Below are positions 47,484 to 55,723 of a stretch of DNA of 55,723 bases, piece after piece (positions within the stretch are counted from its first letter, which is position 1; every line of letters begins with the position of its first letter). Both the position numbers and the translations under genes were made by a program. Below the pieces are notes generated by a model, which saw only the letters and a list, made by a program, of their open reading frames with translations, was not told the origin of the DNA and did no database searches. This stretch comes from Hormoscilla sp. GUM202 (lineage in GTDB: Bacteria > Cyanobacteriota > Cyanobacteriia > Cyanobacteriales > Desertifilaceae). Where the stretch lies: contig RFFC02000044.1 of NCBI GenBank assembly GCA_005518205.2, forward strand, positions 1 through 55,723, given 5' to 3'.

Positions 47484-47909
47484 TTGACAAACTTCTGTGA
47501 TAACATCTGTATAATCGAGTTCGTGGCAGTGTTGATAATTGATTTCATCAGTATTATAGCAGTTCTCAGATTAGTGTGATATGCTGTCGGAGATGGATGC
47601 ATCTCACTTCTAGCCCCTGCGCAGCGGAGGGGGCGTTACCCGGGGAGCTGGGGCTTTGTTCCTGTAGCCGGACCCTTTAGGGTTCGGGCGGCTGTATCAC
47701 ATCAATTTGAGAAACGCTATATTAATACTGCCATATTTCTTCCCAGAATGCTTGTACGGATATTACGAAAACGTCACACAATTGCGGTAATTATATACTA
47801 TTCATACACCTATGTCAAGGGGAGCATCTCACTTTTGCATTTTGGCATTAAAACCTGCTAATTGCGAATAGCGGCGAATGGAGAATGGAAAATAGCCCCA
47901 TTTTAAATT
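47484..47909. repeat. Intergenic repeats, REP palindrome
   Basis: No gene. Contains CCCCTGCGCAGCGGAGGGG and GGACCCTTTAGGGTTCGGGC (about 47614-47690), related to the MITE 2/3 core, and AT-rich sequence after 47700. TAAATTTTAAATTTTAAATT direct repeats lie at about 47904-47928. Confidence 0.6.
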
Positions 47910-48205
47910 TTAAATTTTAAATTTTAAATTCTCGATTCTCAATTTGGTTCGCAGTTTTAATACAATAGTTTCCGAATCTTCTGTACGGGATTTTTTGTTA
48001 GTCAGATGAACCCTAATTTCAGCTATATGCTCCGACCGTGGCCCGCTAGCGGTTATCAAGGTTAGGGGAACTGGATTGGGATCCAAAGCGCTCGTGGGTT
48101 GAAATAAGAGGGCCGCTTGAGATGGTATGGGCGTCGCCGTACCTCCCCGCAACAGATTGTTGAAATCCACCGGTGCTCGGGCGTGAGATCGGGATCTGGA
48201 TTAGA
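47910..48205 (-). pseudogene. Unrecognised C-terminal fragment
   Basis: About 86 codons from GTG 48170, VDFNNLLRGGTATPIPSQAA .. PVPLTLITASGPRSEHIAEI, ending in repetitive KFKI. Upstream another frame carries VDITYSNPDPDLTPEH, which may be the displaced front part. A repeat shared with the LRR insertion (48224-48295) lies at its 5' side. It looks like a frameshifted protein tail. Family not recognised. Confidence 0.35.
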
Positions 48206-48223
48206 ATAAGTGATGTCCACACC

Positions 48224-48295
48224 CGTTTTGAGAACAACATTTTCAGCAAAAGAGCGAGAAACCGTTGTTCTTCCGCAGAAATTTGCACATCGTGG
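48224..48295. repeat. Second copy of the LRR-insertion core
   Basis: TTTTGAGAACAACATTTTCA, then CCGTTGTTCTTCCGCAGAAA and TTGCACATCG match 37704-37775 with scattered changes. The inverted ends seen in the LRR gene are not clear here, so this is probably a decayed copy. Confidence 0.65.
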
Positions 48296-48407
48296 TCCAA
48301 GCAAGTCCCGAAGGGAGACGCCCGTCCTACACAGTGGCTGTGTCGGTTGTCAACACTAGGCGTTCTATACAGTAAGGTTTATGCTAACGAATGTACTGTG
48401 CCCCCCG

Positions 48408-48512
48408 GAAGCTTTCGGTATCCCCTGGGAGCTTGATGTCCCCCGGACGCTATTAGAAACCCGGGGGACATCATCTGAGCACTACCCAGGGGATACCGAA
48501 CTCGCACGGGGG
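48408..48512. repeat. Nested palindromes upstream of the Ca2+ ATPase
   Basis: An outer palindrome, GGTATCCCCTGGGAG / CCCAGGGGATACC (about 48418-48503), contains an inner one, TGATGTCCCCCGG / CCGGGGGACATCA (about 48434-48473). The inner arms match those of the mutL element. Together they look like one palindromic element inserted in another. The ATPase gene starts 75 bp downstream. Confidence 0.7.
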
Positions 48513-48586
48513 GGGACACAGACGGCAACTCAGGCCGCGAGAACATACACCTGTGGCTTTACCCCAGGGTAAGACAAGAGAGTAGC

Positions 48587-51500
48587 ATGACAGTAACTGT
48601 AGAACGCAATCCCAAAATCTTCCAAGGTCTAACGGCGGCGGAAGTGGAGTCCTCTCGGCAAAAATATGGCTCCAACCTCCTGACACCACCGGAACGAGAC
48701 CCTTGGTGGCAACTGTTTCTGGAAAAATTTGAAGACCCGATCATCCGCATTCTCATGGTCGCCGCTTTCCTGGCGATCGTGGTGGGGATTTTCGATGGCA
48801 ATATTACCGAAGGCCTCGGCATTGTCATCGCCATCCTGCTGGCAACCACCGTGGCCTTCTTTAACGAATACAAGGCCAACGAGGAATTCGAGATCCTCAA
48901 CCAAGTCAACGATGAGGTTCCCATCAAGGTCATTCGGGAGGGCAACTTTACAACGGTCCCCAAGAAAGACCTGGTGGTGGGAGATATCGTATTTCTGGAA
49001 ATTGGTGAAGAAGTCCCCGCAGACGGTCAAGTCCTGGAAGCGGTTTCCCTGCAAATAAATGAAGCTAGCTTGACAGGGGAAGGGGCTCCCGTCACCAAGG
49101 TGGCCACAGAAATGGCTGACAAATATGCCGCCGATTTTTCTGAGGTTTGTAGTGAGGACGGAAAGTCCTCACTACAAACCTCAGTACATGAAACGGCCTA
49201 TCCGGCAGATAAAGCCCTGCGGGGCACCATTATTGCCGACGGACGCGCTACCCTGGAACTGACGGCGGTGGGGGACAGCACGGAAATTGGCAAAACCTCC
49301 CAGGCGGCGACGATTGAGTCGGACCAAGATACGCCCCTGAATATCCAACTGGACCGCCTCAGCAGACTGATCGGAGTTCTGGGCTTTGCAGTCGCAGTCC
49401 TGATCGACATTGCCCTGATAGTACGGGGCATCCTGACCGGAGATCTAAATCTGACCCCGGGACAATGGTATTTTACAGGACTGCTCGCCGTGAGCGCGCT
49501 CGCGATCGGGTTAGTTCGGGTTTGGTTACCCATTGTCTACGATGCGATCGAACTAACGGGGGGAGAAGCGGAACCCCCAGAATGGCTGGAAAATGAAAGT
49601 CTGTTAGGATGGGCGATCAATATCGGTTTAGCATTAGCCGTCTTTGGTGCGGGCATAGGTCTGGGTTATGCTTTTAACTGGATACCCCAGTCTCCCAGCG
49701 ATTGGATCCCCACTCACGTGGCCACGGAATTTCTCACCTACTTTATGATCGCGGTGACGATCATAGTGGTCGCGGTCCCCGAAGGTTTAGCCTTGAGTGT
49801 CACCCTCTCTCTGGCCTACAGCATGCGCAAGATGACCCAGCAGAATAACCTGGTGCGGCGGATGAATGCTTGCGAAACCATCGGCGCAGCGACGGCGATC
49901 TGTTCGGATAAAACGGGCACCCTGACTCTGAATGCCATGCGGGTTTTCGACATCAAATTTCCTTACCTGACAGGAGAAATTACTGGCGATACTCTCAAGG
50001 ATGCTGGCAAGCTAGTGGTAGAAGCCATTACTGTCAACACGACCGCTAATTTAGAGAAAAAATCTGACGCTGCCCCAAATGTCCTGGGAAACCCCACGGA
50101 GGGGGCCCTGCTGTTATGGTTGGACGATCGGGAAGTACCCTACTTTGAAAAGCGGGAGGAGTTTCCCATTACCTATCAATGGACTTTTTCCACGGAACGC
50201 AAGTACATGGCAACCCTGGGAAATTCCCTGGTTACGGGTAACAGCATCCTGCATATTAAAGGTGCCCCGGAAATTCTCCTCGATCGCTGTAACTCCATTC
50301 TCACCCCGGACGGCATTCAGCCCCTAGGGGAAAAGCAGTCCATAGCAGCAGAACTCAACTCATATCAAGAACGGGGGATGCGGACCTTGGGGTTTGCCTA
50401 TCGGGAAAATGTGGAGTATGTTGAAGGGGTCGAGATCGATAACCTGGCACGAGATTTGATCTGGCTGGGGTTTGCCGCGATCGCGGATCCGGTCCGTCCC
50501 GACGTACCTGCTGCTGTGGCTGTCTGTCAAAAGGCAGGAGTGATGGTAAAGGTAGTCACTGGAGATATCTTACCCACAGCTAAGGAAGTTGCCCGGGCGA
50601 TCGGCTTAGCAAAGGAAAACGATCCGTCCGACTGCTTCCTGACCGGTCCCGAATTTGCGGCGATGGACGATCGAACCGCTAAAGCAGCGGCCATGAAGTT
50701 GAAGGTCTTAGCCCGATCTCGTCCATTAGACAAGCTGCGGTTAGTGAAGCTGCTGCAAGATAGCGGTCAAGTAGTAGCAGTGACTGGAGACGGCACCAAT
50801 GATGCCCCAGCATTAAATCAAGCCCAAGTTGGTTTAGCAATGGGCAAAACTGGCACTTCCGTTGCCAAGGAAGCCAGTGATATCATTATTCTGGATGACT
50901 CCTTCGGCAGTATCGAAAATGCCGTCATGTGGGGGCGATCGCTGTACCAGAACATCCAGAAATTCATCTTATTCCAGTCTACCATCAACGTAGCTGCATG
51001 TTTCATCGCCTTATTAGGGCCCTTCATCGGCATCAACTTGCCGTTGACCGTAGTGCAGCTGTTATGGGTAAACTTGATCATGGATACCTTTGCGGCCTTA
51101 GCCCTAGCAACGGAACCACCCAGCGAGAAAGTAATGAACGATCCCCCACGAGATCCAGAAGCCTTTATCATCTCCAAACCGATGGCCGTGAGTATATTCA
51201 GTGTGGGCATCATCTTTCTGGTGTTTCTAGTTGGCTTCCTGCTGAAGATCCAGCAAGATGGCGATGTTAATCCCTACGAACTATCTCTGTTCTTCAGCAC
51301 CTTCATCATGTTACAATTCTGGAATATGTTCAATGCCAAATGCTTTGGCTTGAACAATTCCGCCTTCTCCAAGGTATGGGAAAACCGAGGGTTTATCACC
51401 ATTGCCTTACTGATTTTCGTCGGTCAAATATTGATGGTGCAATTTGGGGGCGACTTTTTCCGCACCGTACCAATATCCTTGCATGATTGGTTAATAATTA

Positions 51501-51601
51501 TCGGTGGCACTTCCGTAGTGCTGTGGATAGGGGAAATCTGGCGGTTGATTTCTCGCCTGACCAAAAAGTCAGATTCTACGACGGCGGCGGCGACAAGCTA
51601 A
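48587..51601 (+). CDS. Ca2+-transporting P-type ATPase (PMCA-type, P2)
   Basis: 1004 residues, membrane, exporting calcium (or a similar cation) with ATP. Visible: N-terminal cation-ATPase domain, two TM segments at about 50-95, actuator domain with LTGEGAPVTK, TM3-4 with the ion-site VAVPEGLAL (about 400), the phosphorylated D441 in CSDKTGTLT, the nucleotide domain with HIKGAPEIL, the hinge TGDGTNDAPAL (about 725) and six C-terminal TMs. A palindrome (49140-49184) adds 15 residues, about 185-199, EVCSEDGKSSLQTS, to a loop of the actuator domain without a frameshift. A long non-cytosolic-like loop (about 310-375) is also unusual. Probably functional. Confidence 0.92.
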   Translation: MTVTVERNPKIFQGLTAAEVESSRQKYGSNLLTPPERDPWWQLFLEKFEDPIIRILMVAAFLAIVVGIFDGNITEGLGIVIAILLATTVAFFNEYKANEEFEILNQVNDEVPIKVIREGNFTTVPKKDLVVGDIVFLEIGEEVPADGQVLEAVSLQINEASLTGEGAPVTKVATEMADKYAADFSEVCSEDGKSSLQTSVHETAYPADKALRGTIIADGRATLELTAVGDSTEIGKTSQAATIESDQDTPLNIQLDRLSRLIGVLGFAVAVLIDIALIVRGILTGDLNLTPGQWYFTGLLAVSALAIGLVRVWLPIVYDAIELTGGEAEPPEWLENESLLGWAINIGLALAVFGAGIGLGYAFNWIPQSPSDWIPTHVATEFLTYFMIAVTIIVVAVPEGLALSVTLSLAYSMRKMTQQNNLVRRMNACETIGAATAICSDKTGTLTLNAMRVFDIKFPYLTGEITGDTLKDAGKLVVEAITVNTTANLEKKSDAAPNVLGNPTEGALLLWLDDREVPYFEKREEFPITYQWTFSTERKYMATLGNSLVTGNSILHIKGAPEILLDRCNSILTPDGIQPLGEKQSIAAELNSYQERGMRTLGFAYRENVEYVEGVEIDNLARDLIWLGFAAIADPVRPDVPAAVAVCQKAGVMVKVVTGDILPTAKEVARAIGLAKENDPSDCFLTGPEFAAMDDRTAKAAAMKLKVLARSRPLDKLRLVKLLQDSGQVVAVTGDGTNDAPALNQAQVGLAMGKTGTSVAKEASDIIILDDSFGSIENAVMWGRSLYQNIQKFILFQSTINVAACFIALLGPFIGINLPLTVVQLLWVNLIMDTFAALALATEPPSEKVMNDPPRDPEAFIISKPMAVSIFSVGIIFLVFLVGFLLKIQQDGDVNPYELSLFFSTFIMLQFWNMFNAKCFGLNNSAFSKVWENRGFITIALLIFVGQILMVQFGGDFFRTVPISLHDWLIIIGGTSVVLWIGEIWRLISRLTKKSDSTTAAATS
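49134..49186. repeat. Palindrome family P1, in frame in the Ca2+ ATPase
   Basis: A 45-bp palindrome with GATTTTT on the left and TA on the right, identical in its arms to the copies in priA and intron A. Reads SEVCSEDGKSSLQTSV in the ATPase frame. Confidence 0.9.
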
Positions 51602-51659
51602 GAGATATCTTGGCCACGGTACCGCCTTGACGATCGGATAGAAAGGTGGGTGCCAAACG

Positions 51660-51890
51660 GTACTGGCAGAGCGCGTTCCCAGGCTCTGCCGCCAGAGTCA
51701 GGGAACGAGAGATGGGGTGAGTCAACGATCGCTCTTATACTATTTCTCGTTGCTAGTTTCTAGCTAGCAACGTTTCCAAGAGGCTCTGCCTCCTGTCAGG
51801 ACAGGAGGCAGAGCCTCTGAATGTTCGTTCCCTGCCAGAGTCAGGGAACGAGATATTTCCGGCCAGAGTCAGGGAACGAGATAACTAGAT
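51660..51890. repeat. Clustered short palindromes after the ATPase gene
   Basis: Four copies of CCAGAGTCAGGGAACGAGA (about 51693, 51834, 51864 and a partial one) and the palindrome AGAGGCTCTGCCTCCTGTC .. GACAGGAGGCAGAGCCTCT (about 51780-51820). Similar units occur at about 13310, 14150 and 47210. They may serve as transcription terminators for the convergent genes on both sides. Confidence 0.7.
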
Positions 51891-51916
51891 ATGGCGAATA
51901 AATATGTTCGCCTTCC

Positions 51917-53162
51917 TCACGGTTTCTTGACCACTAAACAACGAGCCATCTTATCGTGAAGGGCTTGCTTCTTTTTGGTCATTCCCGCCATGATGAAACC
52001 AATAAAGATAGTTATTACGGAAATTGTTTTACCCCAAAACCTGCCATTTGCTCGACCAAACGAAATGCGATCGCCCTTTAAGTTAGTCACAGCTATTCTC
52101 ATAATATTTTTGCAAAAAGTTACTCTCTGAGGAAAACTTTCCAGCAAAGTAAAGTAAAGCCACTTCAAAACCACAGGTAGGATAAGCTGTACCAAAGGAG
52201 ATTTTGTCTCCATTTATGTCAGTCACAATAACCCGCATCGCCATCTTGCCAAAGGTTCCCTGCTTAGCGGAACTCACCAAGACAGCGTGGTAAAGCCAAC
52301 TGAATAAGACGATCGCCAGCATCCAAATTGCCGAAAATATAAAGCCACGTTGCTCATCCGTGGCATCAGGCATACTATTATAGATAATGAACCCCAATCC
52401 TAAGCCGATGACAGAGCAGCTGACGGCTAAGACAAACAAATCAATAATACCTGCTACAGTCCTTCTCCAGAAACCCGCATATACCATTGATGGTGAGGGG
52501 GTGGACGATGAGGGGGTGGACGCCGGCGGAGGGGAAATTTGCGTGGTCTGAGGCTGGTTTTGTAAACTCTGCTCAATACTGGCGAGGCGGCGCAAAATCT
52601 CCTGAGTATTTAGAGGTCGATTTTGCGGCAAGGGAGCCATTAAATGATCCAGTAAATCAGCCAGAAGCTTGGGTACTTGGCTAGCACTCCCGCGCCAGCT
52701 CAACTCTCCATTTTGTTCGGGAAAGTTCATGGGTTCGGTTCCGGTGAGTAAATAGACAAAGGTACGCCCCAAGGCAAAGAAATCCGATCGGGGAACAGCA
52801 AGACTAGCGATTTGCTCTTCGGGGGCGTAACCTGTGGTATAAATCCGAGTACCTGGGGCGTTGATGGAGGTAGCTAGTTGCTTGACAGCACCGAAGTCAA
52901 TCAACACCAGATGCCCATCTCTCACCATAATGTTTGTGGGTTTGATATCCCGATGGAAAAAGGTCTGTCCGTGCACCTCCTGTAGGATAGTTACTAATTC
53001 TGTGAGCCATTGGATCGCTAAACTATTATCTATGGGACGATTTCCTGTCAATCTCAGGTACTGCTGCAAATTCATCCCTTCTATCTTCTCCATGACCAGG
53101 CACGTGCAGCTCTTGAGAGTTTCTCGGTTGAATGGTAAAGTATCCACCCGGCCTGTATACAC
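51917..53162 (-). pseudogene. Ser/Thr protein kinase with RDD domain, truncated and frameshifted
   Basis: The frame from 53162 begins at the kinase hinge (TCLVMEKIEGMNLQQYL): the N-lobe with the glycine loop and ATP-binding lysine is missing. The catalytic loop FHRDIKPTNI, DFGAVKQL and GYAPEEQ are intact. A Pro/Ser linker (about 205-230) leads to an RDD membrane domain (GFWRRTVAGIIDLFVLAVS). At about 52100-52200 the RDD region contains a partial internal duplication: VTDINGDKISFGT, an extra segment, then VTNLKGDRISFGR in another frame, continuing to ALHDKMARCLVVKKP at 51917. Without the N-lobe the kinase should be inactive. Confidence 0.75.
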
Positions 53163-53315
53163 CGTTCATTACCTGGACATTTATGTAATCATGGAATCTT
53201 TAGCTTACAGTCTCCTGGCCTTCAGCTCCGAAGCTATTGCTCACTCAAGTATCCCATCTGTAGGATAATGGATAAGGTCGAATGACTTTCCCAGGCTCCC
53301 GTCGGGGAAGGAGAA

Positions 53316-53369
53316 GTATTGTTAGATACAAATGTCCTAACTAGATTGGCGATCGTCAACGGAAAATGA
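53316..53369 (+). pseudogene. Tiny PIN-domain (VapC) start
   Basis: GTATTGTTAGATACAAATGT encodes VLLDTNVLTRLAIV, the conserved first strand of VapC-like toxins, ending at a TGA that overlaps the mutL ATG. Only 17 codons remain. Too short to be certain. Confidence 0.4.
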
Positions 53370-55111
53370 TAGCGTCAGAGATCGAACCCCTACCCGCAGA
53401 AGTAGTGCATCTCATTGCTGCCAGTGAGGTGATAGACTCAATGGCAGCAGTGGTGCGAGAATTGGTCGAAAATGCCCTGGATGCGGGGGCGACTCGGATC
53501 GCGATCGCACTAGAACCCGAGACCTGGGGAGTGACGGTGGCGGATAATGGCTGGGGGATGGACAGAGATAACTTGCGACAAGCGGCAACGGCCCACAGCA
53601 CGAGTAAAATCCATCACTGCGATGACCTGTGGAAAATTACCAGTTTGGGGTTTCGCGGGGAAGCTTTGCATAGTATCGCCCAGTTGGCAGAGTTAGAGAT
53701 TTGCAGTCGCCCGGCATTGGGAACTGAAGGGTGGCGGATCTCCTACAATGCTTTGGGAGAAGCGGTGCAAGAAGAAAGGGTGGCGATCGCCCCCGGGACG
53801 ATCGTATACGTGGACAACCTGTTTGGGACGCGGGCGATCGGTCGCCAAGGATTGCTATCTCCGGCGCAGGAGTTACGGCAAGTGCAAAATACGATCCATC
53901 AAATAGCCCTGTGCCATCCCCAGGTGACCTGGCAGGTGAAGCAGTCAGAAAGATGTTTGTTGACCATCAGTCCGGGTGCCACGGCGAAAGCAGTTATGCC
54001 CCAGTTGTTGCGGAACGTCCACTGGCATGACTTGCAACAGTTGCTGGTGGAAGTGCCGCCTCGATGTCCCCGGGGTAGTGCACTGAGTAGCGGAGGGGTC
54101 CCGGAGCGTGCTCCCCGGGGACATCGAACGCCAGAAAGCGAGACAGAGGAGAACCCAGGCAAAATTCAGTTGGTAATTGGATTGCCAGACAGGTGCCATC
54201 GGCGGCGTCCGGATTGGGTGAAGGTGGCGACCAATGGACGGATCGTTAAATCCCCAGAATTAGAGCAAACTATATTAGCAGCTTTCGGACGCACCTTGCC
54301 GCGCGATCGCTACCCGGTCTGCTTCCTACATCTGTTAATTTCGCCCAAATTCATCGACTGGAACCGCCATCCTGCCAAAACCCAAATCTACTTACACGAA
54401 CTAGAATACTGGCAAGCACAAATTCAAGGGGCGATCGAACAAGCGTTGCGCCTGACTCCCGATAATTTACCTGTAGGGTTCCATCAAGAACGGGTACGAA
54501 AACTGATCGCAGATTCTGGCGCTGAAATTGATTATAGTCTCGCAACTGAGAACCTCTCCGATACCTCACTCCTGGAACTGCGAGCGATCGCCCAGGTTCG
54601 CAATACCTATATTGTAGCAGAACATCCCGGGGGCATGTGGTTAGTAGAACAGCATATTGCCCACGAACGAGTTCTGTACGAAAAGTTGCGCGATCGGTGG
54701 TTGCTTGTGGACTTAGAACCACCGGTAATACTCTCTCAATTAACGGCTGCCCAACTAGAACAACTAGGGCGTTTAGAGATAGAAGTAGAACCCTTCGGGG
54801 AGCAAATTTGGGCAGTCCGCAGCGCCCCAGAAATGCTGCACCAACGAGAAGATTGTTCCGAGGCGATCGTGGAACTGAGTTTAGGAGGGGACTTACAAGC
54901 AGCGCAAGTTGCGACTGCTTGTCGGAGTGCCATCCGCAATGGAACTCCTCTGACTTTACCAGAAATGCAAAGCATTTTAGACCAATGGAAATGCACGCGC
55001 AACCCGCGCACCTGTCCCCACGGACGCCCGATTTACCTATCATTAGAAGAAACTGCTTTGGCCCGTTTCTTCCGGCGTCATTGGGTGATTGGCAAGAGTC
55101 ATGGAATTTAA
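53366..55111 (+). CDS. mutL: DNA mismatch repair protein
   Basis: 581 residues. MutL couples mismatch recognition by MutS to strand removal. The N-terminal GHKL ATPase is complete: VVRELVENALDAGA, VADNGWGMD, ATAHSTSKI and SLGFRGEALHSIAQ. The transducer domain ends with NRHPAKTQIYLHE (about 330). The C-terminal dimerisation region has VAEHPGGMWLVEQHIAHERV and ACRSAIRNGTPL. Residues about 233-254 (CPRGSALSSGGVPERAPRGH) come from a 65-bp palindrome inserted in frame between two transducer-domain strands. The length is slightly above normal. Probably functional, but the insertion is inside a folded region. Confidence 0.93.
   Translation: MIASEIEPLPAEVVHLIAASEVIDSMAAVVRELVENALDAGATRIAIALEPETWGVTVADNGWGMDRDNLRQAATAHSTSKIHHCDDLWKITSLGFRGEALHSIAQLAELEICSRPALGTEGWRISYNALGEAVQEERVAIAPGTIVYVDNLFGTRAIGRQGLLSPAQELRQVQNTIHQIALCHPQVTWQVKQSERCLLTISPGATAKAVMPQLLRNVHWHDLQQLLVEVPPRCPRGSALSSGGVPERAPRGHRTPESETEENPGKIQLVIGLPDRCHRRRPDWVKVATNGRIVKSPELEQTILAAFGRTLPRDRYPVCFLHLLISPKFIDWNRHPAKTQIYLHELEYWQAQIQGAIEQALRLTPDNLPVGFHQERVRKLIADSGAEIDYSLATENLSDTSLLELRAIAQVRNTYIVAEHPGGMWLVEQHIAHERVLYEKLRDRWLLVDLEPPVILSQLTAAQLEQLGRLEIEVEPFGEQIWAVRSAPEMLHQREDCSEAIVELSLGGDLQAAQVATACRSAIRNGTPLTLPEMQSILDQWKCTRNPRTCPHGRPIYLSLEETALARFFRRHWVIGKSHGI
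54062..54126. repeat. Palindrome P2, in frame in mutL
   Basis: 65 bp, arms CGATGTCCCCGGGG / CCCCGGGGACATCG around GTAGTGCACTGAGTAGCGG. Related elements: 34506-34549, the inner palindrome at 48434-48473 and, less closely, 25072-25117. All share GATGT arms, and most have a GTAGTGC-like loop (or its complement). Confidence 0.82.
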
Positions 55112-55680
55112 TTATTAATTGCGATTTGGCGCAAACGCTGTAAAATCCTGAGAACGTCATATAACTCATTTCCAGGATTTCGGGTAATAAACACTTTAGA
55201 AGTCGCGTACTGAGGAGGTTCTCCCTTAACCAATTTCAGAAAGACAAAACTACCTCCAGTCGCGATCGTACCATAGCTAGGTTGTTCTGGATGAGGATTC
55301 CCCAGCATATAGGTGAGAATTTGTGCCAGTCCTGCTTCAATGGAAAAAGCAGCTTTCTTAGACTCGATCGCCATCACCTAAAATCGATCTTTTAATACCA
55401 AGGTGTCGATTCTACCTTTGACGATCGTGCCTTCATCTTCAGAGGCAATATCAATCGATTGTTCTAATTTAACGAAAAAGGAGACGAGATAAAAATCAGC
55501 GAGAAACAGCATCGGATATAGCACGGCCTTGAATAACTGCACTGACAGTCTGACTCCAAGGACCGGGTTCGCCTCGCTTATTCACCCTGCGCAACATAAT
55601 AAGCAATTTGACTGGCATGTTCTCCCCCAGCAGAGCCTCAAATGTGCCTTCCCAGGCTGCGCCCGGGAAGGAGAGGAATA
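55108..55680 (-). pseudogene. Decayed gene resembling restriction-enzyme R-subunit N-terminal proteins
   Basis: The 89-codon frame from 55377 (MAIESKKAAFSIEAGLAQIL .. RNPGNELYDVLRILQRLRQI) is the end of a longer gene. Upstream, past a TAG at about 55379, the same frame reads AVLYPMLFLADFYLVSFF .. VKGRIDTLVLKDRF. Before that, after a one-base shift, it reads FEALLGENMPVKLLIMLRRV. A palindrome CTTCCCAGGCTGCGCCCGGG (about 55649-55671) lies in the front part. IDTLVL..VMAIESKKA is the D..ExK pattern of PD-(D/E)XK nucleases such as HsdR-like N-terminal domains. Stop, frameshift and insertion show that it is dead. The gene continues beyond the window. Confidence 0.6.
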
Positions 55681-55723
55681 AGGTTTTACATCAGGTCGAA
55701 GGATTGCATGTGCTCTAGAATTG

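Overview
The window is from a cyanobacterium, probably a filamentous, repeat-rich one. The octamer GCGATCGC (HIP1) and its CGATCG core are frequent. Several genes have typical cyanobacterial form: acnB, trpE, a TreS-maltokinase fusion, xisI, Uma2 nucleases, a PMCA-type Ca2+ ATPase and an aldolase/SDR fusion. No tRNA, rRNA or CRISPR array was seen. Species cannot be assigned from sequence alone.

Layout. 0-3.4 kb: two adjacent glycosyltransferase genes with little HIP1 signal, separated by a 151-bp MITE; they look imported. 3.4-9.8 kb: a DUF6399 transposase-like gene split by an antisense group II intron, a decayed Rpn nuclease, a probable structured RNA and an intact Uma2 gene. 9.8-18.6 kb: the housekeeping genes treS-mak (-), xisI (-), trpE (-) and acnB (+). 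18.6-25.2 kb: a restriction-modification island. It holds a C5-cytosine methyltransferase and a partner gene split by a sense-oriented ORF-less group II intron, followed by decayed toxin-antitoxin genes and a second, 3'-only copy of acnB fused to an antitoxin start. 25.2-32.4 kb: RTX proteins, more toxin-antitoxin debris, a 355-bp tandem array with embedded promoters, an IS630 element and a second MITE. 32.4-36 kb: aldolase/SDR (-) and sbcD (+). 36-39.2 kb: a decayed leucine-rich-repeat gene and a DUF4469 gene. 39.3-46.6 kb: a second island (methyltransferase remnant plus an ATPase / TPR-HTH operon) lying between full-length priA and a 3'-only copy of priA. 46.6-55.7 kb: IS and kinase debris, Ca2+ ATPase, mutL and a decayed gene at the edge.

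Three themes stand out. (1) Two islands, each carrying a DNA methyltransferase, are bracketed by a full housekeeping gene and a direct 3'-partial copy of it (acnB, priA). In both cases the copy is fused to what looks like the first codons of an antitoxin gene. (2) In the priA-bracketed island, four transcription units have copies of one promoter-like repeat (TTGACA-N17-TTAAG). One of them is an operon for a P-loop ATPase and a degenerate-NTPase/TPR/sigma-4-like HTH protein. This is the best candidate for an undescribed, possibly defensive, system. (3) Short palindromes have entered coding sequences in frame. One family gives the same peptide, EVCSEDGKSSLQTS, in both PriA and the Ca2+ ATPase and also sits inside a group II intron. 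Others lie in MutL and TreS. This resembles the palindromic coding elements known from Rickettsia.

The region is decaying. At least a dozen genes have stops, frameshifts or truncations, and many of these are toxin-antitoxin, transposase or restriction genes.
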